The notes below the pieces were generated by a model. It had not been told where the DNA came from and made no database searches. It saw only the letters and a program-made list of their open reading frames with translations. A program made the translations under genes and the position numbers. A stretch of DNA of 20,697 nt, from contig PLYW01000345.1 of NCBI GenBank assembly GCA_003151875.1, positions 10,845 through 31,541 on the forward strand. The letters are read 5' to 3'. Positions 7,373 to 15,388 of the stretch are shown one piece after another. Origin of the DNA: Acidobacteriaceae bacterium. GTDB taxonomy: Bacteria > Acidobacteriota > Terriglobia > Terriglobales > Acidobacteriaceae. Position 1 is the stretch's first letter. Each line of letters begins with the position of its first letter.

Positions 7373-8481
7373 AGCACAAGCTCCAGGGCGTGCATCCGCA
7401 CTTCTTCGCTGAACTCCCAGAGGCTGCGGCGGAGCTTGTCCACGGTCTTCCGCGTCGGAGCGGCAGCCACACGCGACTTCAGCACGCGCGACTTCTTCTT
7501 CGCCGCCAGTACCTGTCGTGACCTTTGGGCGATGAGTTCGGCAAATTTCTTGTCGCTCTCGGCCTGCTTGTAAACTGCCTCAAACGCCCGCCACACGCTC
7601 TCTTCTTTCTGGCAGACGAGGAACATGTCGGCCCCGGCGCGAAGGGTCTCCACTGCGGCATCCTCGATGGACGCTGCCGCCAGCACTCCGCCCATGTCGA
7701 GATCGTCGGTGATGATGAGCCCGCGATAACCGATCTTCTTGCGCAGGACTTCGCTCATCCATTTCTTCGACAGCGATGCAGGGGTGCGGTCACGCGTAAC
7801 CTGCGGATAAGCCGCGTGCGCAACCATCACGAAGGGCAAGTCCCGGCGCAACTCACGGTACGGAAGCAGGTCTTCATTCCACAGGCGCTTCCAGGGCTTG
7901 TCAATCACGGGCAGTTCGTTGTGCGAGTCAAGATTCGCCTCCCCGAGCCCAGGGAAGTGCTTGCCACAGCCAAGAATCTTACTGTCGCTAAGCCCGCGCA
8001 GAAACTCGCGCGCGTATTGGATCGTCTCTTTAGGATCAGCCGAAACCGTCCGCGAGGTCAGCACACTTTTCGATGGCTCAAGCTGAAGGTCGAGCGCTGG
8101 TGCGAAGTCGGTGTTGAAACCCAACGCGCGCGCTTCCGCGCCGATGATACGGCCATGTTTGCGGAAGAGGTTCTTCGAACCTGCGGCTGCGACCTCAGCA
8201 ACGGCTGGCGCTGGCGCAATCACATCGCGCAGGCGATCGACGGTTCCACCTTCCATGTCGACGCACAGAAACAGCGGAGTGGAAACCGCCTTCTGCACAT
8301 CGCGTAGCAGGGCATGGGTCTGGGCCGCTTCCTCGATATTGCGCTGGAACAAGATGGCGCCGCCCGGATGCAGCGTGCCCACCATGGATCGCAGGCGTGC
8401 CGACATCGCGGTTCCGTCGCAGCCCATGATCAGCAACTGGCCGACCTGCTGGCGAAGTTCGAGTGTGCCTCTGGAAGACAT
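7369..8481 (-). CDS. nagZ: Beta-N-acetylhexosaminidase, glycoside hydrolase family 3 (NagZ type)
   Basis: The product has 370 residues with no signal peptide, fitting a cytosolic NagZ. Motifs seen are DMEGGTVDRL (75-84), KHFPGLGEANLDSH (174-187, where the family usually has KHFPGHG and His187 is the expected acid/base) and GLIITDDLDMGG (254-265, carrying the expected nucleophile Asp). NagZ removes GlcNAc from GlcNAc-anhydroMurNAc peptides. The His-to-Leu change at residue 179 is not at a catalytic residue. The C-terminus is Lys/Arg-rich. It begins 60 bases after mutS on the same strand and overlaps anmK by four bases, so the recycling pair forms a tight unit. The ATG at 8481 has no strong ribosome site, perhaps reflecting coupling from mutS. 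Confidence 0.93.
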   Translation of the reverse strand: MSSRGTLELRQQVGQLLIMGCDGTAMSARLRSMVGTLHPGGAILFQRNIEEAAQTHALLRDVQKAVSTPLFLCVDMEGGTVDRLRDVIAPAPAVAEVAAAGSKNLFRKHGRIIGAEARALGFNTDFAPALDLQLEPSKSVLTSRTVSADPKETIQYAREFLRGLSDSKILGCGKHFPGLGEANLDSHNELPVIDKPWKRLWNEDLLPYRELRRDLPFVMVAHAAYPQVTRDRTPASLSKKWMSEVLRKKIGYRGLIITDDLDMGGVLAAASIEDAAVETLRAGADMFLVCQKEESVWRAFEAVYKQAESDKKFAELIAQRSRQVLAAKKKSRVLKSRVAAAPTRKTVDKLRRSLWEFSEEVRMHALELVL

Positions 8482-8520
8482 AGGGAATAAGAAAGTGTAC
8501 CGCTTGGGACGTGGAAATTC

Positions 8521-8540
8521 AGGTACGCAGGGAGGTACGC
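8521..8540. repeat. Short tandem direct repeat between mutS and nagZ
   Basis: AGGTACGC occurs at 8521-8528 and again at 8533-8540, a 12-base period, immediately after the mutS stop on the minus strand. It is too short to assign a role and may be chance. Confidence 0.4.
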
Positions 8541-8541
8541 C

Positions 8542-11202
8542 TTAGTCCATCTGCTTCTTGAGTTCATGCAGCAGGGTCAGCGCCTCCATGGGGCTGATGC
8601 GGTTCAGGTCGGTCTCCTTGATGCGATCCACGATCTTCTGCGACAGGGGAGTGAAGATAGTCAGCTGCAATGGTGTGGTCTCCTGCGTTTCGTCGTGTGC
8701 CAGATGCTTGACCGCGTTTCGCTCGGCGCTCTCATGCTCGGCCAAGACTTCGCGGGCGCGAGTGACTACGTCGGCGGGCAGGCCAGCGAGCTTAGCGACC
8801 TCAATGCCGTAGCTCTTGTCGGCTGCGCCCTCTTCCACCTTACGCAGAAAAACAATTCCACCGCCGCTCTCCTTCACCGAGACGTGATAGTTCTTCACTC
8901 CGCTCAACCGGTCGGCCAGTTCGGTCAGCTCGTGATAATGCGTGGCGAACAGCGTCTTGGCGCGGGTGTTGGCGTGGATATATTCGACGGCGGCCCACGC
9001 GATCGCCAATCCATCGTAGGTTGATGTTCCGCGCCCTACCTCATCGAGCAGGATCAGCGAGCGCGCCGTTGCAGTGTTGAGGATCGCCGCCGTCTCGGTC
9101 ATCTCCACCATGAAGGTCGAGCGCCCACGCGCCAGGTTATCGGCTGCCCCGATGCGGGTGAAGATCCGGTCCACCAGTCCCAGGCTGGCCCAGCGGGCAG
9201 GGACGAACGATCCCATCTGCGCCATCAGCACGATCAGCGCAGCTTGCCGCAAGTAAGTGGACTTGCCTCCCATGTTCGGCCCGGTGATGACCAGGATCGA
9301 ATGAGTTGTGCCGTTCAGATAGAGATCGTTGGGGACGAAGCGACTGGCGGCTCCGGGGATCTCCATCTGCTCGATCACGGGGTGGCGCCCTTCCACGATT
9401 TCGATGTCCGCGCCGTCCTTAAACAGGGGACGGCAATAGTTGCGATTGGCAGCGAGCGCGGAGAACGAAGCCAGCACGTCGATTTCCGCCAGCGCCAGCG
9501 CGGTCTGCCGAATGCGCCGCGCCTCGGCGGCAATGGCGGTGCGCAACTCCGCAAACAACCGCCGCTCGATCTCGACCATTTTCTCCTGCGCGTCGAGCAC
9601 CTTGACCTCATACTCTTTCAGCTCCGGCGTGGTAAAGCGCTCGGCGTTGACCAGGGTTTGCTTGCGTTCGTACTCCGCAGGCGCGAGGTGCAAGTTCGCC
9701 TTGGAGATTTCGAGGTAATAGCCGAAGACACTGTTGAACTTGACCTTCAGCGAACCGATGCCGGTGCGCTGGCGTTCGCGCTGCTCGATCTGTGCGATGT
9801 ACTGCTTGCTGTTACGGCTCAAGTCGCGAAGTTCGTCGAGCGCCGTATCCACTCCCGAGCGGATAACCCCGCCGTCAACCAGCGTCAGGGGTGGCTCGTC
9901 TTCCAGCGACGTCACGAGCCGGTTGCGCAGGTCCGCCAGTTCGTCGCATTGCGCGTGAAGTGTCAGCAGACGCTCAGCAGGGAAGCGCGCCAGCGCCACG
10001 CGCACGGTCGGCAGCTTAGACAGCGATGTCGCCAGCGCCAGCAGATCGCGTGGATTCGCCGTCTCCAGAGTTACGCGGCTCAGCAGCCGCTCCAGATCGA
10101 GAATGCCACCGAGCGAGCGGCGGAGTTCTTCGCGTGCGACCACGTCCTTCACCAGTCCTTCGACAGCATCAAGCCGCCGGCCGATCTCGCCGGCATCAAT
10201 CGAGGGCCGCAGCATCCAGGCGCGCAGCAGACGCTTGCCCATCGGCGTCGTGGTGCAGTCCAGATACCGGAACAGGGTGGCATTGTCGGCGGCGCCTGCG
10301 AACAGTGGCTCGATCAGCTCAAGATTGCGCACCGTGACCGCGTCCAGCACCAGGCAGTTTTGGCGCTCGTAGAAGCCGATGCGGTCCACATGATCGAGCG
10401 TGCCGCGCTGCGTGGTGCGAACGTAATGCAGGATGGCTCCCGCCGCGGTGGCCGCTGCCGATCGGTTCGCCAGTCCGAATCCCTCCAGCGAGAGCACGCC
10501 GAAATGGCTTTCGACCTGCGGAATGGCGTAGTCGGGAGAGAACACCCAATCATCAAGCGGCGTCTCTGCCCAGGAGGCATTTTCCAGCGACGTGATGCGC
10601 GGCACCGATGCCGCTACGGGCGAAGAGGCGCTGCGGTGTGGTTGTTGGTCGAAGAGAGGAAGCGACGAAGCGAACAGCACTTCACGCGGACGCAGCACCA
10701 ACAGTTCCTCGCGCACGCGGCGCTCGGCATCTTCGCCCTGAAATTCGGTCGCACGAAATTCGCCCGTCGAGAGGTCCAACGCAGCAAAGCCAAAAGTATT
10801 TCCGGCCCGCGCCACACAGCCGAGGAAATTATTTTCCTCCGAGCCGAGATGCATGTCAGCCGCAGTGCCCGGCGTAAGCACGCGCGTGACTTCGCGCTTC
10901 ACCAGCGTTTTGGCCATGCGCGGGTCTTCCATCTGTTCGCAGATGGCGACCTTGAAGCCTTTGCGGATCAGCTTGCCGATGTAGCCCTCCGCGGAATGGT
11001 ACGGCACGCCGCACATCGGTATGGCGATGCCTTTTTCTTTGTTGCGCGAGGTCAGAGTGATCTGCAACTCCTGCGACGCGACCACGGCATCCTCGAAGAA
11101 AAGCTCGTAAAAGTCGCCCAGACGGAAGAAGACCAGTGCGTTGGGATGCTCTTTCTTGACCGCGGCATACTGCCGCATCAGCGGGGTGGACGGCTCAGTC
11201 AT
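8542..11202 (-). CDS. mutS: DNA mismatch repair protein MutS
   Basis: The product has 886 residues from the ATG at 11202, full length for bacterial MutS1. The mismatch-reading Phe-X-Glu motif is present as GDFYELF (F31, E33). MCGVPYHSAEGYI and CEQMEDP follow in domain I. The ATPase domain carries Walker A GPNMGGKST (641-649), the STFMVEM segment, Walker B LILLDEVGRGT (D720, E721) and FATHYHELTEL. The extreme C-terminus LHELKKQM matches the dimer/tetramer tail. An in-frame TTG at 11238 would add 12 residues, but MTEPSTPLMRQY is the usual MutS start. MutS recognises base mismatches and recruits MutL; no mutL is in the window. It is the first gene of the minus-strand cluster and diverges from thrC. 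Confidence 0.97.
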   Translation of the reverse strand: MTEPSTPLMRQYAAVKKEHPNALVFFRLGDFYELFFEDAVVASQELQITLTSRNKEKGIAIPMCGVPYHSAEGYIGKLIRKGFKVAICEQMEDPRMAKTLVKREVTRVLTPGTAADMHLGSEENNFLGCVARAGNTFGFAALDLSTGEFRATEFQGEDAERRVREELLVLRPREVLFASSLPLFDQQPHRSASSPVAASVPRITSLENASWAETPLDDWVFSPDYAIPQVESHFGVLSLEGFGLANRSAAATAAGAILHYVRTTQRGTLDHVDRIGFYERQNCLVLDAVTVRNLELIEPLFAGAADNATLFRYLDCTTTPMGKRLLRAWMLRPSIDAGEIGRRLDAVEGLVKDVVAREELRRSLGGILDLERLLSRVTLETANPRDLLALATSLSKLPTVRVALARFPAERLLTLHAQCDELADLRNRLVTSLEDEPPLTLVDGGVIRSGVDTALDELRDLSRNSKQYIAQIEQRERQRTGIGSLKVKFNSVFGYYLEISKANLHLAPAEYERKQTLVNAERFTTPELKEYEVKVLDAQEKMVEIERRLFAELRTAIAAEARRIRQTALALAEIDVLASFSALAANRNYCRPLFKDGADIEIVEGRHPVIEQMEIPGAASRFVPNDLYLNGTTHSILVITGPNMGGKSTYLRQAALIVLMAQMGSFVPARWASLGLVDRIFTRIGAADNLARGRSTFMVEMTETAAILNTATARSLILLDEVGRGTSTYDGLAIAWAAVEYIHANTRAKTLFATHYHELTELADRLSGVKNYHVSVKESGGGIVFLRKVEEGAADKSYGIEVAKLAGLPADVVTRAREVLAEHESAERNAVKHLAHDETQETTPLQLTIFTPLSQKIVDRIKETDLNRISPMEALTLLHELKKQMD

Positions 11203-11224
11203 CGCATTGGCGCGAATTGCGCGG

Positions 11225-11230
11225 ATTATA
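11225..11230 (-). promoter_or_regulatory. Perfect -10 hexamer for mutS
   Basis: On the minus strand TATAAT lies 22 bases before the mutS ATG, inside the 5-prime part of the mirrored sequence TGAGTGTTATAAT. No good -35 hexamer is present at 17 bases. A start point near 11218 would leave a leader of about 16 bases. It is supported by the exact hexamer and its position only. Confidence 0.45.
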
Positions 11231-11279
11231 ACACTCAAGAGTAACCCACCTCGCTGCGCGGAAGCGGTGATGAGTGTTA
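11229..11279. promoter_or_regulatory. Mirror-image inverted repeat in the mutS/thrC divergent control region
   Basis: TAACACTCA at 11229-11237 is repeated as its exact reverse complement TGAGTGTTA at 11271-11279, leaving 33 bases between the arms. Each arm runs into a -10-like hexamer facing its own gene: TATAAT for mutS (11230-11225) and TACACT for thrC (11278-11283). The symmetry suggests either paired promoters of common origin or two operator half-sites. The right arm also lies in a local palindrome, AGTGTTACACT (11273-11283). Confidence 0.5.
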
Positions 11280-11309
11280 CACTGCGAGGTTTTTAGAGGC
11301 AATCATTCC

Positions 11310-12533
11310 ATGGCGAAGATTATCGGTTTCGAATGCAGTAAGTGCGGCGCGACGTTCATGGCGGAGACAGCGCAAAACGTTTGCTTGAAGGATGGCGGGC
11401 CGTTGTATGTGCGCTACGATCTCGCGGCGCTTCGGCGCAACACCTCTCGCGAGTCAGTCAACGCTGGACCGAACAGTATGTGGCGCTACGCAGCGGTGCT
11501 TCCCGATGCCGAGCCGGTGACGCTGGGCGAGGGATTTACGCCAATGTTGCCCAGCCGCAAGCATCCTAATCTGCTGATTAAGGACGATGGGTTGAATCCA
11601 ACCGGCTCGTTCAAAGCGCGGGGCATGAGTACGGCGCTCACCATGGCGCGTCATTATGGGCTCACCAAGTTGGCGGCGCCTTCGGCCGGCAACGCCGGAG
11701 GCGCGCTCGCCGTTTACGCCGCCGCCGCCGGGCTGGAGGCATACGTCTTCATGCCAAAGGACGTGCCGATTGCGAATCGCTTGGAGGTGGAAGCCAGCGG
11801 TGCGCACCTCACTCTGGTGGATGGGCTGATCAGCGATTGCGGGCGGATGGTCGCCGAGCGCAAAGACCAGGAAGGCTGGTTCGACGTCTCAACCTTGAAA
11901 GAGCCGTTCCGCGTCGAAGGCAAGAAAACCATGGGCTACGAGGTGGCCGAACAAATGGGATGGAGTTTGCCAGATGCCATTCTTTACCCGACAGGAGGAG
12001 GCGTCGGGCTGATCGGCATGTGGAAAGCGTTCGAGGAAATGGAGGAATTGGGCTGGATTGAGAAGGGGAAACGCCCCAAGATGATCTGCGTACAGGCAGA
12101 TGGTTGCGCCCCAATCCCTAAAGCATTACATGAAGGTAAAGCAGCGTCGGAAGTATGGCACGACGCGCATACCCTGGCTGCCGGACTGCGGGTGCCCAAG
12201 GCGTACGGCGACTTCATCATTCTCGACATCGTGCGCCAGAGCGGCGGGACGGCGATTGCCGTCAGCGACGACGAGATTATGGACGGGGTGAAGGAGATGG
12301 CTTCAGCAGAGGGAATCTTCGCGGCCCCCGAAGGAGGCGCTGCGCTCGCCGCCTACCGGCAATTATTGCAGAGCGGATTTCTCGCGAGCAGCGATCGCGT
12401 GGTGCTGTTCAATACCGGTTCGGGGTACAAGTACCTGGACGTGTTTGCGAAATACTGGGGCGTGGAGGACTTCACTGCAGCGACGAAGCTACCGCCCTCG
12501 CGAAACATCGGCGGCATTATCGGGCCGTACTAG
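11310..12533 (+). CDS. thrC: Threonine synthase
   Basis: The product has 407 residues from the ATG at 11310, preceded by AGAGG nine bases upstream; an upstream in-frame start at 11274 is not needed. An N-terminal zinc-ribbon-like segment has C9-X2-C12 and C25, but the fourth ligand position holds Asp28 (CLKDGG, where relatives usually have CPKCGG). The fold-type II PLP site is clear: GSFKARGMS with the Schiff-base Lys, then APSAGNAGGALAVY, the phosphate-binding PTGGGVG, and a late FAAPEGGAALAAY. The enzyme converts O-phosphohomoserine to threonine. No other threonine-pathway genes are nearby. It diverges from mutS across a short mirrored control region. Confidence 0.92.
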   Translation: MAKIIGFECSKCGATFMAETAQNVCLKDGGPLYVRYDLAALRRNTSRESVNAGPNSMWRYAAVLPDAEPVTLGEGFTPMLPSRKHPNLLIKDDGLNPTGSFKARGMSTALTMARHYGLTKLAAPSAGNAGGALAVYAAAAGLEAYVFMPKDVPIANRLEVEASGAHLTLVDGLISDCGRMVAERKDQEGWFDVSTLKEPFRVEGKKTMGYEVAEQMGWSLPDAILYPTGGGVGLIGMWKAFEEMEELGWIEKGKRPKMICVQADGCAPIPKALHEGKAASEVWHDAHTLAAGLRVPKAYGDFIILDIVRQSGGTAIAVSDDEIMDGVKEMASAEGIFAAPEGGAALAAYRQLLQSGFLASSDRVVLFNTGSGYKYLDVFAKYWGVEDFTAATKLPPSRNIGGIIGPY

Positions 12534-12592
12534 CCAGGCATTTGGCACCCAGCATAGTCTGTCAAGGCGACCACTGAGTGCTGAAAGCCAAC

Positions 12593-13372
12593 TTACATGC
12601 TTCCGTGTCCCCGGCCAATTCGAATACTGCCGTTCACATTGCTCAACGCGATTGACGTCCCGCCGCTGCCGAGTGTGCCGGTGAGGCTCTTACCCACGTA
12701 TCCGCCGTGCACTTCGAGGGGGAAGTCTGATCGAATGCCGCCGCTAACGGTGCTGGCTTTGACCTGAGCGTTCGGTGAGTCGGGCAGCCCCAATTCAATA
12801 GACCCATTCACCGACTTGAGCTTGATCTCGCGGACGTTGTTCAAGGAAGCGTAATTCGCTTCGATTCCGCCATTGACGGTGGACAGATCGGCCCGCCCGG
12901 CCAGGTCGTCAACCCGCAGCTTGCCATTTACGAGGTCGGCAATCACCTCACCGCTAACTTTCTGCACGGTGAGCGAACCGTTCACCAGGTTGATGCGATC
13001 AAGGCGCGCATTCTGCGGCACATGTAATTGGTAATGCACGGAAGCTGGGTTGTTGTTGGTGCGGCCCTCCGGATAGCGCGTCTTAATTTCCACCGAGTCG
13101 CTGGCAGCGTTAACTTCGATGCGAGCTTCATCGAGCCGCTGCTGATCGCGCGCTTTCTTCACCGCATCGATCTGCACTTCGTTGCGGTCCCAGCCGCTGA
13201 TCTCGACGTTGCCATTGATGTTGTCCAGCGAAACCCGGCCGTTGGCAGAGAGAGGAACGGTACGATGGAAATCCTGCGTGACCTGCGCCTGGATTGAGGT
13301 GGCCAACAGTAGCGCCAGCAGCGATCCTAGAATGGTTGCCGCAAAGCTTGCATGTTTACGAACGTCGAACAT
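12593..13372 (-). CDS. DUF4097-family exported beta-repeat protein
   Basis: The product has 259 residues. A signal peptide is evident: basic MFDVRKH, hydrophobic AATILGSLLALLLATS, then cleavage after AQA near residue 30. The mature part has repeated turns of the form (V/I)(N/S)G followed by a beta strand, at about residues 53, 131, 140, 149, 167, 189, 210 and 247, typical of the DUF4097 (putative adhesin) beta-solenoid-like family. Family function is not established; members are often near anti-sigma or membrane-stress genes. An AGGAGG ribosome site four bases before the ATG predicts strong translation. It converges with thrC across 59 bases in which I found no terminator. Confidence 0.88.
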   Translation of the reverse strand: MFDVRKHASFAATILGSLLALLLATSIQAQVTQDFHRTVPLSANGRVSLDNINGNVEISGWDRNEVQIDAVKKARDQQRLDEARIEVNAASDSVEIKTRYPEGRTNNNPASVHYQLHVPQNARLDRINLVNGSLTVQKVSGEVIADLVNGKLRVDDLAGRADLSTVNGGIEANYASLNNVREIKLKSVNGSIELGLPDSPNAQVKASTVSGGIRSDFPLEVHGGYVGKSLTGTLGSGGTSIALSNVNGSIRIGRGHGSM

Positions 13373-13376
13373 AGTG

Positions 13377-13382
13377 CCTCCT
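13377..13382 (-). promoter_or_regulatory. Perfect Shine-Dalgarno sequence of the DUF4097 gene
   Basis: On the minus strand AGGAGG is followed by CACT and the ATG at 13372. It is the closest match to the anti-Shine-Dalgarno complement that I noticed in the window and fixes this start codon. Confidence 0.7.
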
Positions 13383-13462
13383 GTCGCGGGTTAGACGTGA
13401 GATGAGACGAATGGTTATGAAGCTGTTTGCCGCCAGGACTTTTCTGTGGTGCTTCGATCAGC

Positions 13463-13504
13463 AAGTGGACTCAATCGGAAATCCACTTATGAATCCTGTA
13501 TACT
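13463..13504 (+). promoter_or_regulatory. Inverted repeat and -10 element upstream of the first glycosyltransferase
   Basis: AAGTGGA (13463-13469) and TCCACTT (13482-13488) form perfect 7-base arms around a 12-base centre. Eleven bases after the right arm lies TATACT (13499-13504), a 5/6 match to the -10 consensus. The repeat therefore covers the -35 position and could be a repressor or activator site. Transcription would start near 13511, leaving a leader of about 65 bases before the ATG at 13577. The 204-base gap between the DUF4097 gene and this glycosyltransferase gene holds nothing else I can support. Confidence 0.4.
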
Positions 13505-13576
13505 CGGCAGTCCAAAACGAAAATTCTCAGCAATCATGTCACATCGGCTTGGGCTCGATTGAAAGACGTTGCGTCT

Positions 13577-14371
13577 ATGGGTTTGTCGGTTGCCATTGTC
13601 GCCATGAACGAGGAGGCTAATCTTGGCCGAACCTTGGACAGTGTTCGATGGGCAAACGAGATCATCGTAGTCGACTCCGGCTCCAGTGATCGGACCATCG
13701 ACATCGCCCGTGAATACGGCGCCAAGGTGTTGCTGAAAGCATGGCCAGGGTTTTCGCCGCAGAAAAACTTCGCTTTCGAGAACTGTACGCAAGACTGGAT
13801 CTTGTCGCTGGACGCAGACGAAGTAGTTACCCATGAACTAGCGGAGGAAATCCAAAGGGTGATAGGCAATCCTGACGCTCTGAACGGATACTGGATACCG
13901 CGCAAGAACCTGTTTCTGGGGAAGTGGACGCGGTACGGGGGATTTTATCCCGATCCCAAGCTGCGACTCTTTCGCCGTGGTCGTGGGTTTGCGACAGGCG
14001 CTGTAGTGCACGAACGTATTGATTTGAAACCGGAGTTTGACCAGAAGACCGGACGACTCAAAAATCCAGTGGTTCACTATGCGTACCCGACTCTGTCCTC
14101 CTACATGGCGCACATGAACAGCTATTCTTCGCTAGGCGCGAAGGCGGCGGTGGCAAAAGGCTTTCGTGGTTTCAGTATCCTCGACATCGTCTTACGGCCC
14201 ATGGCGACGTTCATCTACAACTACTTTTTTCGTCTCGGATTCCTCGACGGCCGTGAAGGTCTGCTGCTGCACCTTTATCACGCGGTTTACGTATCGAATA
14301 AATACGCCAAAGCGTGGGAGCTAACAAGAGCAGGTTCGTCCGAGAAAAAGGCTCCTAAGGTTTCGCCTTGA
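13577..14371 (+). CDS. Family-2 glycosyltransferase, WaaE/KdtX-like (LPS core type)
   Basis: The product has 264 residues from the ATG at 13577; an in-frame TTG at 13559 would add six. The GT-A fold motifs are clear: VAIVAMNEEANL, VVDSGSSDRT (32-40) and the metal/nucleotide-binding SLDADE (78-82). PQKNFAFE, YPDPKLRLFRR, VVHERI and a hydrophobic segment near residue 210 match the KdtX/WaaE group, which adds glucose or heptose to lipopolysaccharide core. The true donor and acceptor cannot be read from sequence. It is followed 13 bases later by a second glycosyltransferase on the same strand, so the pair is probably one transcription unit for surface-glycan assembly. Confidence 0.88.
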   Translation: MGLSVAIVAMNEEANLGRTLDSVRWANEIIVVDSGSSDRTIDIAREYGAKVLLKAWPGFSPQKNFAFENCTQDWILSLDADEVVTHELAEEIQRVIGNPDALNGYWIPRKNLFLGKWTRYGGFYPDPKLRLFRRGRGFATGAVVHERIDLKPEFDQKTGRLKNPVVHYAYPTLSSYMAHMNSYSSLGAKAAVAKGFRGFSILDIVLRPMATFIYNYFFRLGFLDGREGLLLHLYHAVYVSNKYAKAWELTRAGSSEKKAPKVSP

Positions 14372-14384
14372 GGTGCGGGTAGGG

Positions 14385-15356
14385 ATGTCAGCAGTAAGCG
14401 TGATCGCGACCGTGCTCAATGAAGCACAAGACATCGACGGACTGGTTTCGAGTCTCATCCAGCAAACTCTCCAGCCGGCAGAAGTCGTCGTGGTTGATGG
14501 CGGTTCTACGGATGGCACTTGGGAGCGCCTGCAGGCCAGCGCCTTAGCTCACGCAAATCTGAAAGCCATTCGAGATGAGAGTTGCAACTTGAAAGGGTCA
14601 CCGGGACCTATTGCTCGCGGAAGAAACGTTGCGATCGCAGCTGCGTCCTCCGAAGTAATCGCCTGTGCCGACGCCAGTTGCGTTTACCGTTCCGACTGGC
14701 TGGAGAACCTTACAGAGCCTATTCTTGGCAGCCGCGCGGAATATGCGCTTGGCGGATCTTGCCTGGACGCCGATGGGCAAACCACTTGGGACATCGCATC
14801 AGCCCCTTTTTTCGGAATCAAGCTTGATCCAAATCAAGAAACGAAGTCCTGTACCGCTCGTTCCATGGCCTTTCGGAAAAAAGTATGGCAAAAGGTCGGC
14901 GGTTTTCCGGAAGACAGGCTGAGCGGCGAGGACTCACTGTTCGATTTGCGGGTCCGACAGATTGTCATACCCGCCTTCCCGGAACGCGCCAAGGCGCTTT
15001 ACAGGCCCGGGCTTACTCTGCGGACAGCCGTCGCCCAGGTTGCGCGCTATGCGATTTCCGACGGTGCTTCTGGTATCAGGCGGGCTCGCTTGCTGCGAAA
15101 TCTGGCCCGCTGCGTTGCCGAGGTGGTTGCCGTTGCGCTGGTGCCTCGCACGATGATTCCACTGGTGTGCGTGCTCGTTTTGGAGGTTTATTTTGCGTTT
15201 CGACTCGACTGGAGAAGCTTTCCGGGCAAGACTTCAGTTCGGCAGTTGGGCGCCAGATTGTTTTTCTCTCTAATTGTTCCCTGGTTGGTGACGTGGAACT
15301 ATCTCGTGGGCGCGTTCACCAAAACCAATCAGCCCAACCGGCAAAATGTTGGCTAA
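14385..15356 (+). CDS. Family-2 glycosyltransferase with C-terminal membrane segments
   Basis: The product has 323 residues from the ATG at 14385; a GTG at 14373 is an alternative start four residues earlier. The GT-A motifs are SVIATVLNEA, VVVDGGSTDGT (35-45), ACADAS (94-99, a variant of the usual DAD) and LSGEDSLF (179-186), where Asp is the expected catalytic base. Residues from about 245 to 315 contain two or three hydrophobic stretches (VVAVALVPRTMIPLVCVLVL and LFFSLIVPWLVTW), suggesting membrane attachment. The donor sugar and acceptor are not predictable. It follows the WaaE-like gene by 13 bases and converges with the GT-C/GT2 fusion. Confidence 0.87.
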   Translation: MSAVSVIATVLNEAQDIDGLVSSLIQQTLQPAEVVVVDGGSTDGTWERLQASALAHANLKAIRDESCNLKGSPGPIARGRNVAIAAASSEVIACADASCVYRSDWLENLTEPILGSRAEYALGGSCLDADGQTTWDIASAPFFGIKLDPNQETKSCTARSMAFRKKVWQKVGGFPEDRLSGEDSLFDLRVRQIVIPAFPERAKALYRPGLTLRTAVAQVARYAISDGASGIRRARLLRNLARCVAEVVAVALVPRTMIPLVCVLVLEVYFAFRLDWRSFPGKTSVRQLGARLFFSLIVPWLVTWNYLVGAFTKTNQPNRQNVG

Positions 15357-15388
15357 ATGACGGGGGGCCGAGGGGGTTGCGCCGTTCC

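Noticed and set aside
7525..8307. A 260-codon plus-strand frame opposite nagZ
   Set aside because: It is antisense to a conserved nagZ with intact catalytic motifs, and its composition is typical of a GC-rich shadow frame.
9244..11244. A 666-codon open frame on the plus strand opposite mutS
   Set aside because: It is wholly antisense to a well-conserved mutS in GC-rich DNA, where long antisense frames arise by codon bias. The translation is rich in Arg, His and Gln with no recognisable domain.
13402..13620. A 72-codon plus-strand frame in the gap before the first glycosyltransferase
   Set aside because: It overlaps the start of the glycosyltransferase in another frame, has no plausible ribosome site, and its translation shows no recognisable pattern. 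The gap is better read as regulatory.
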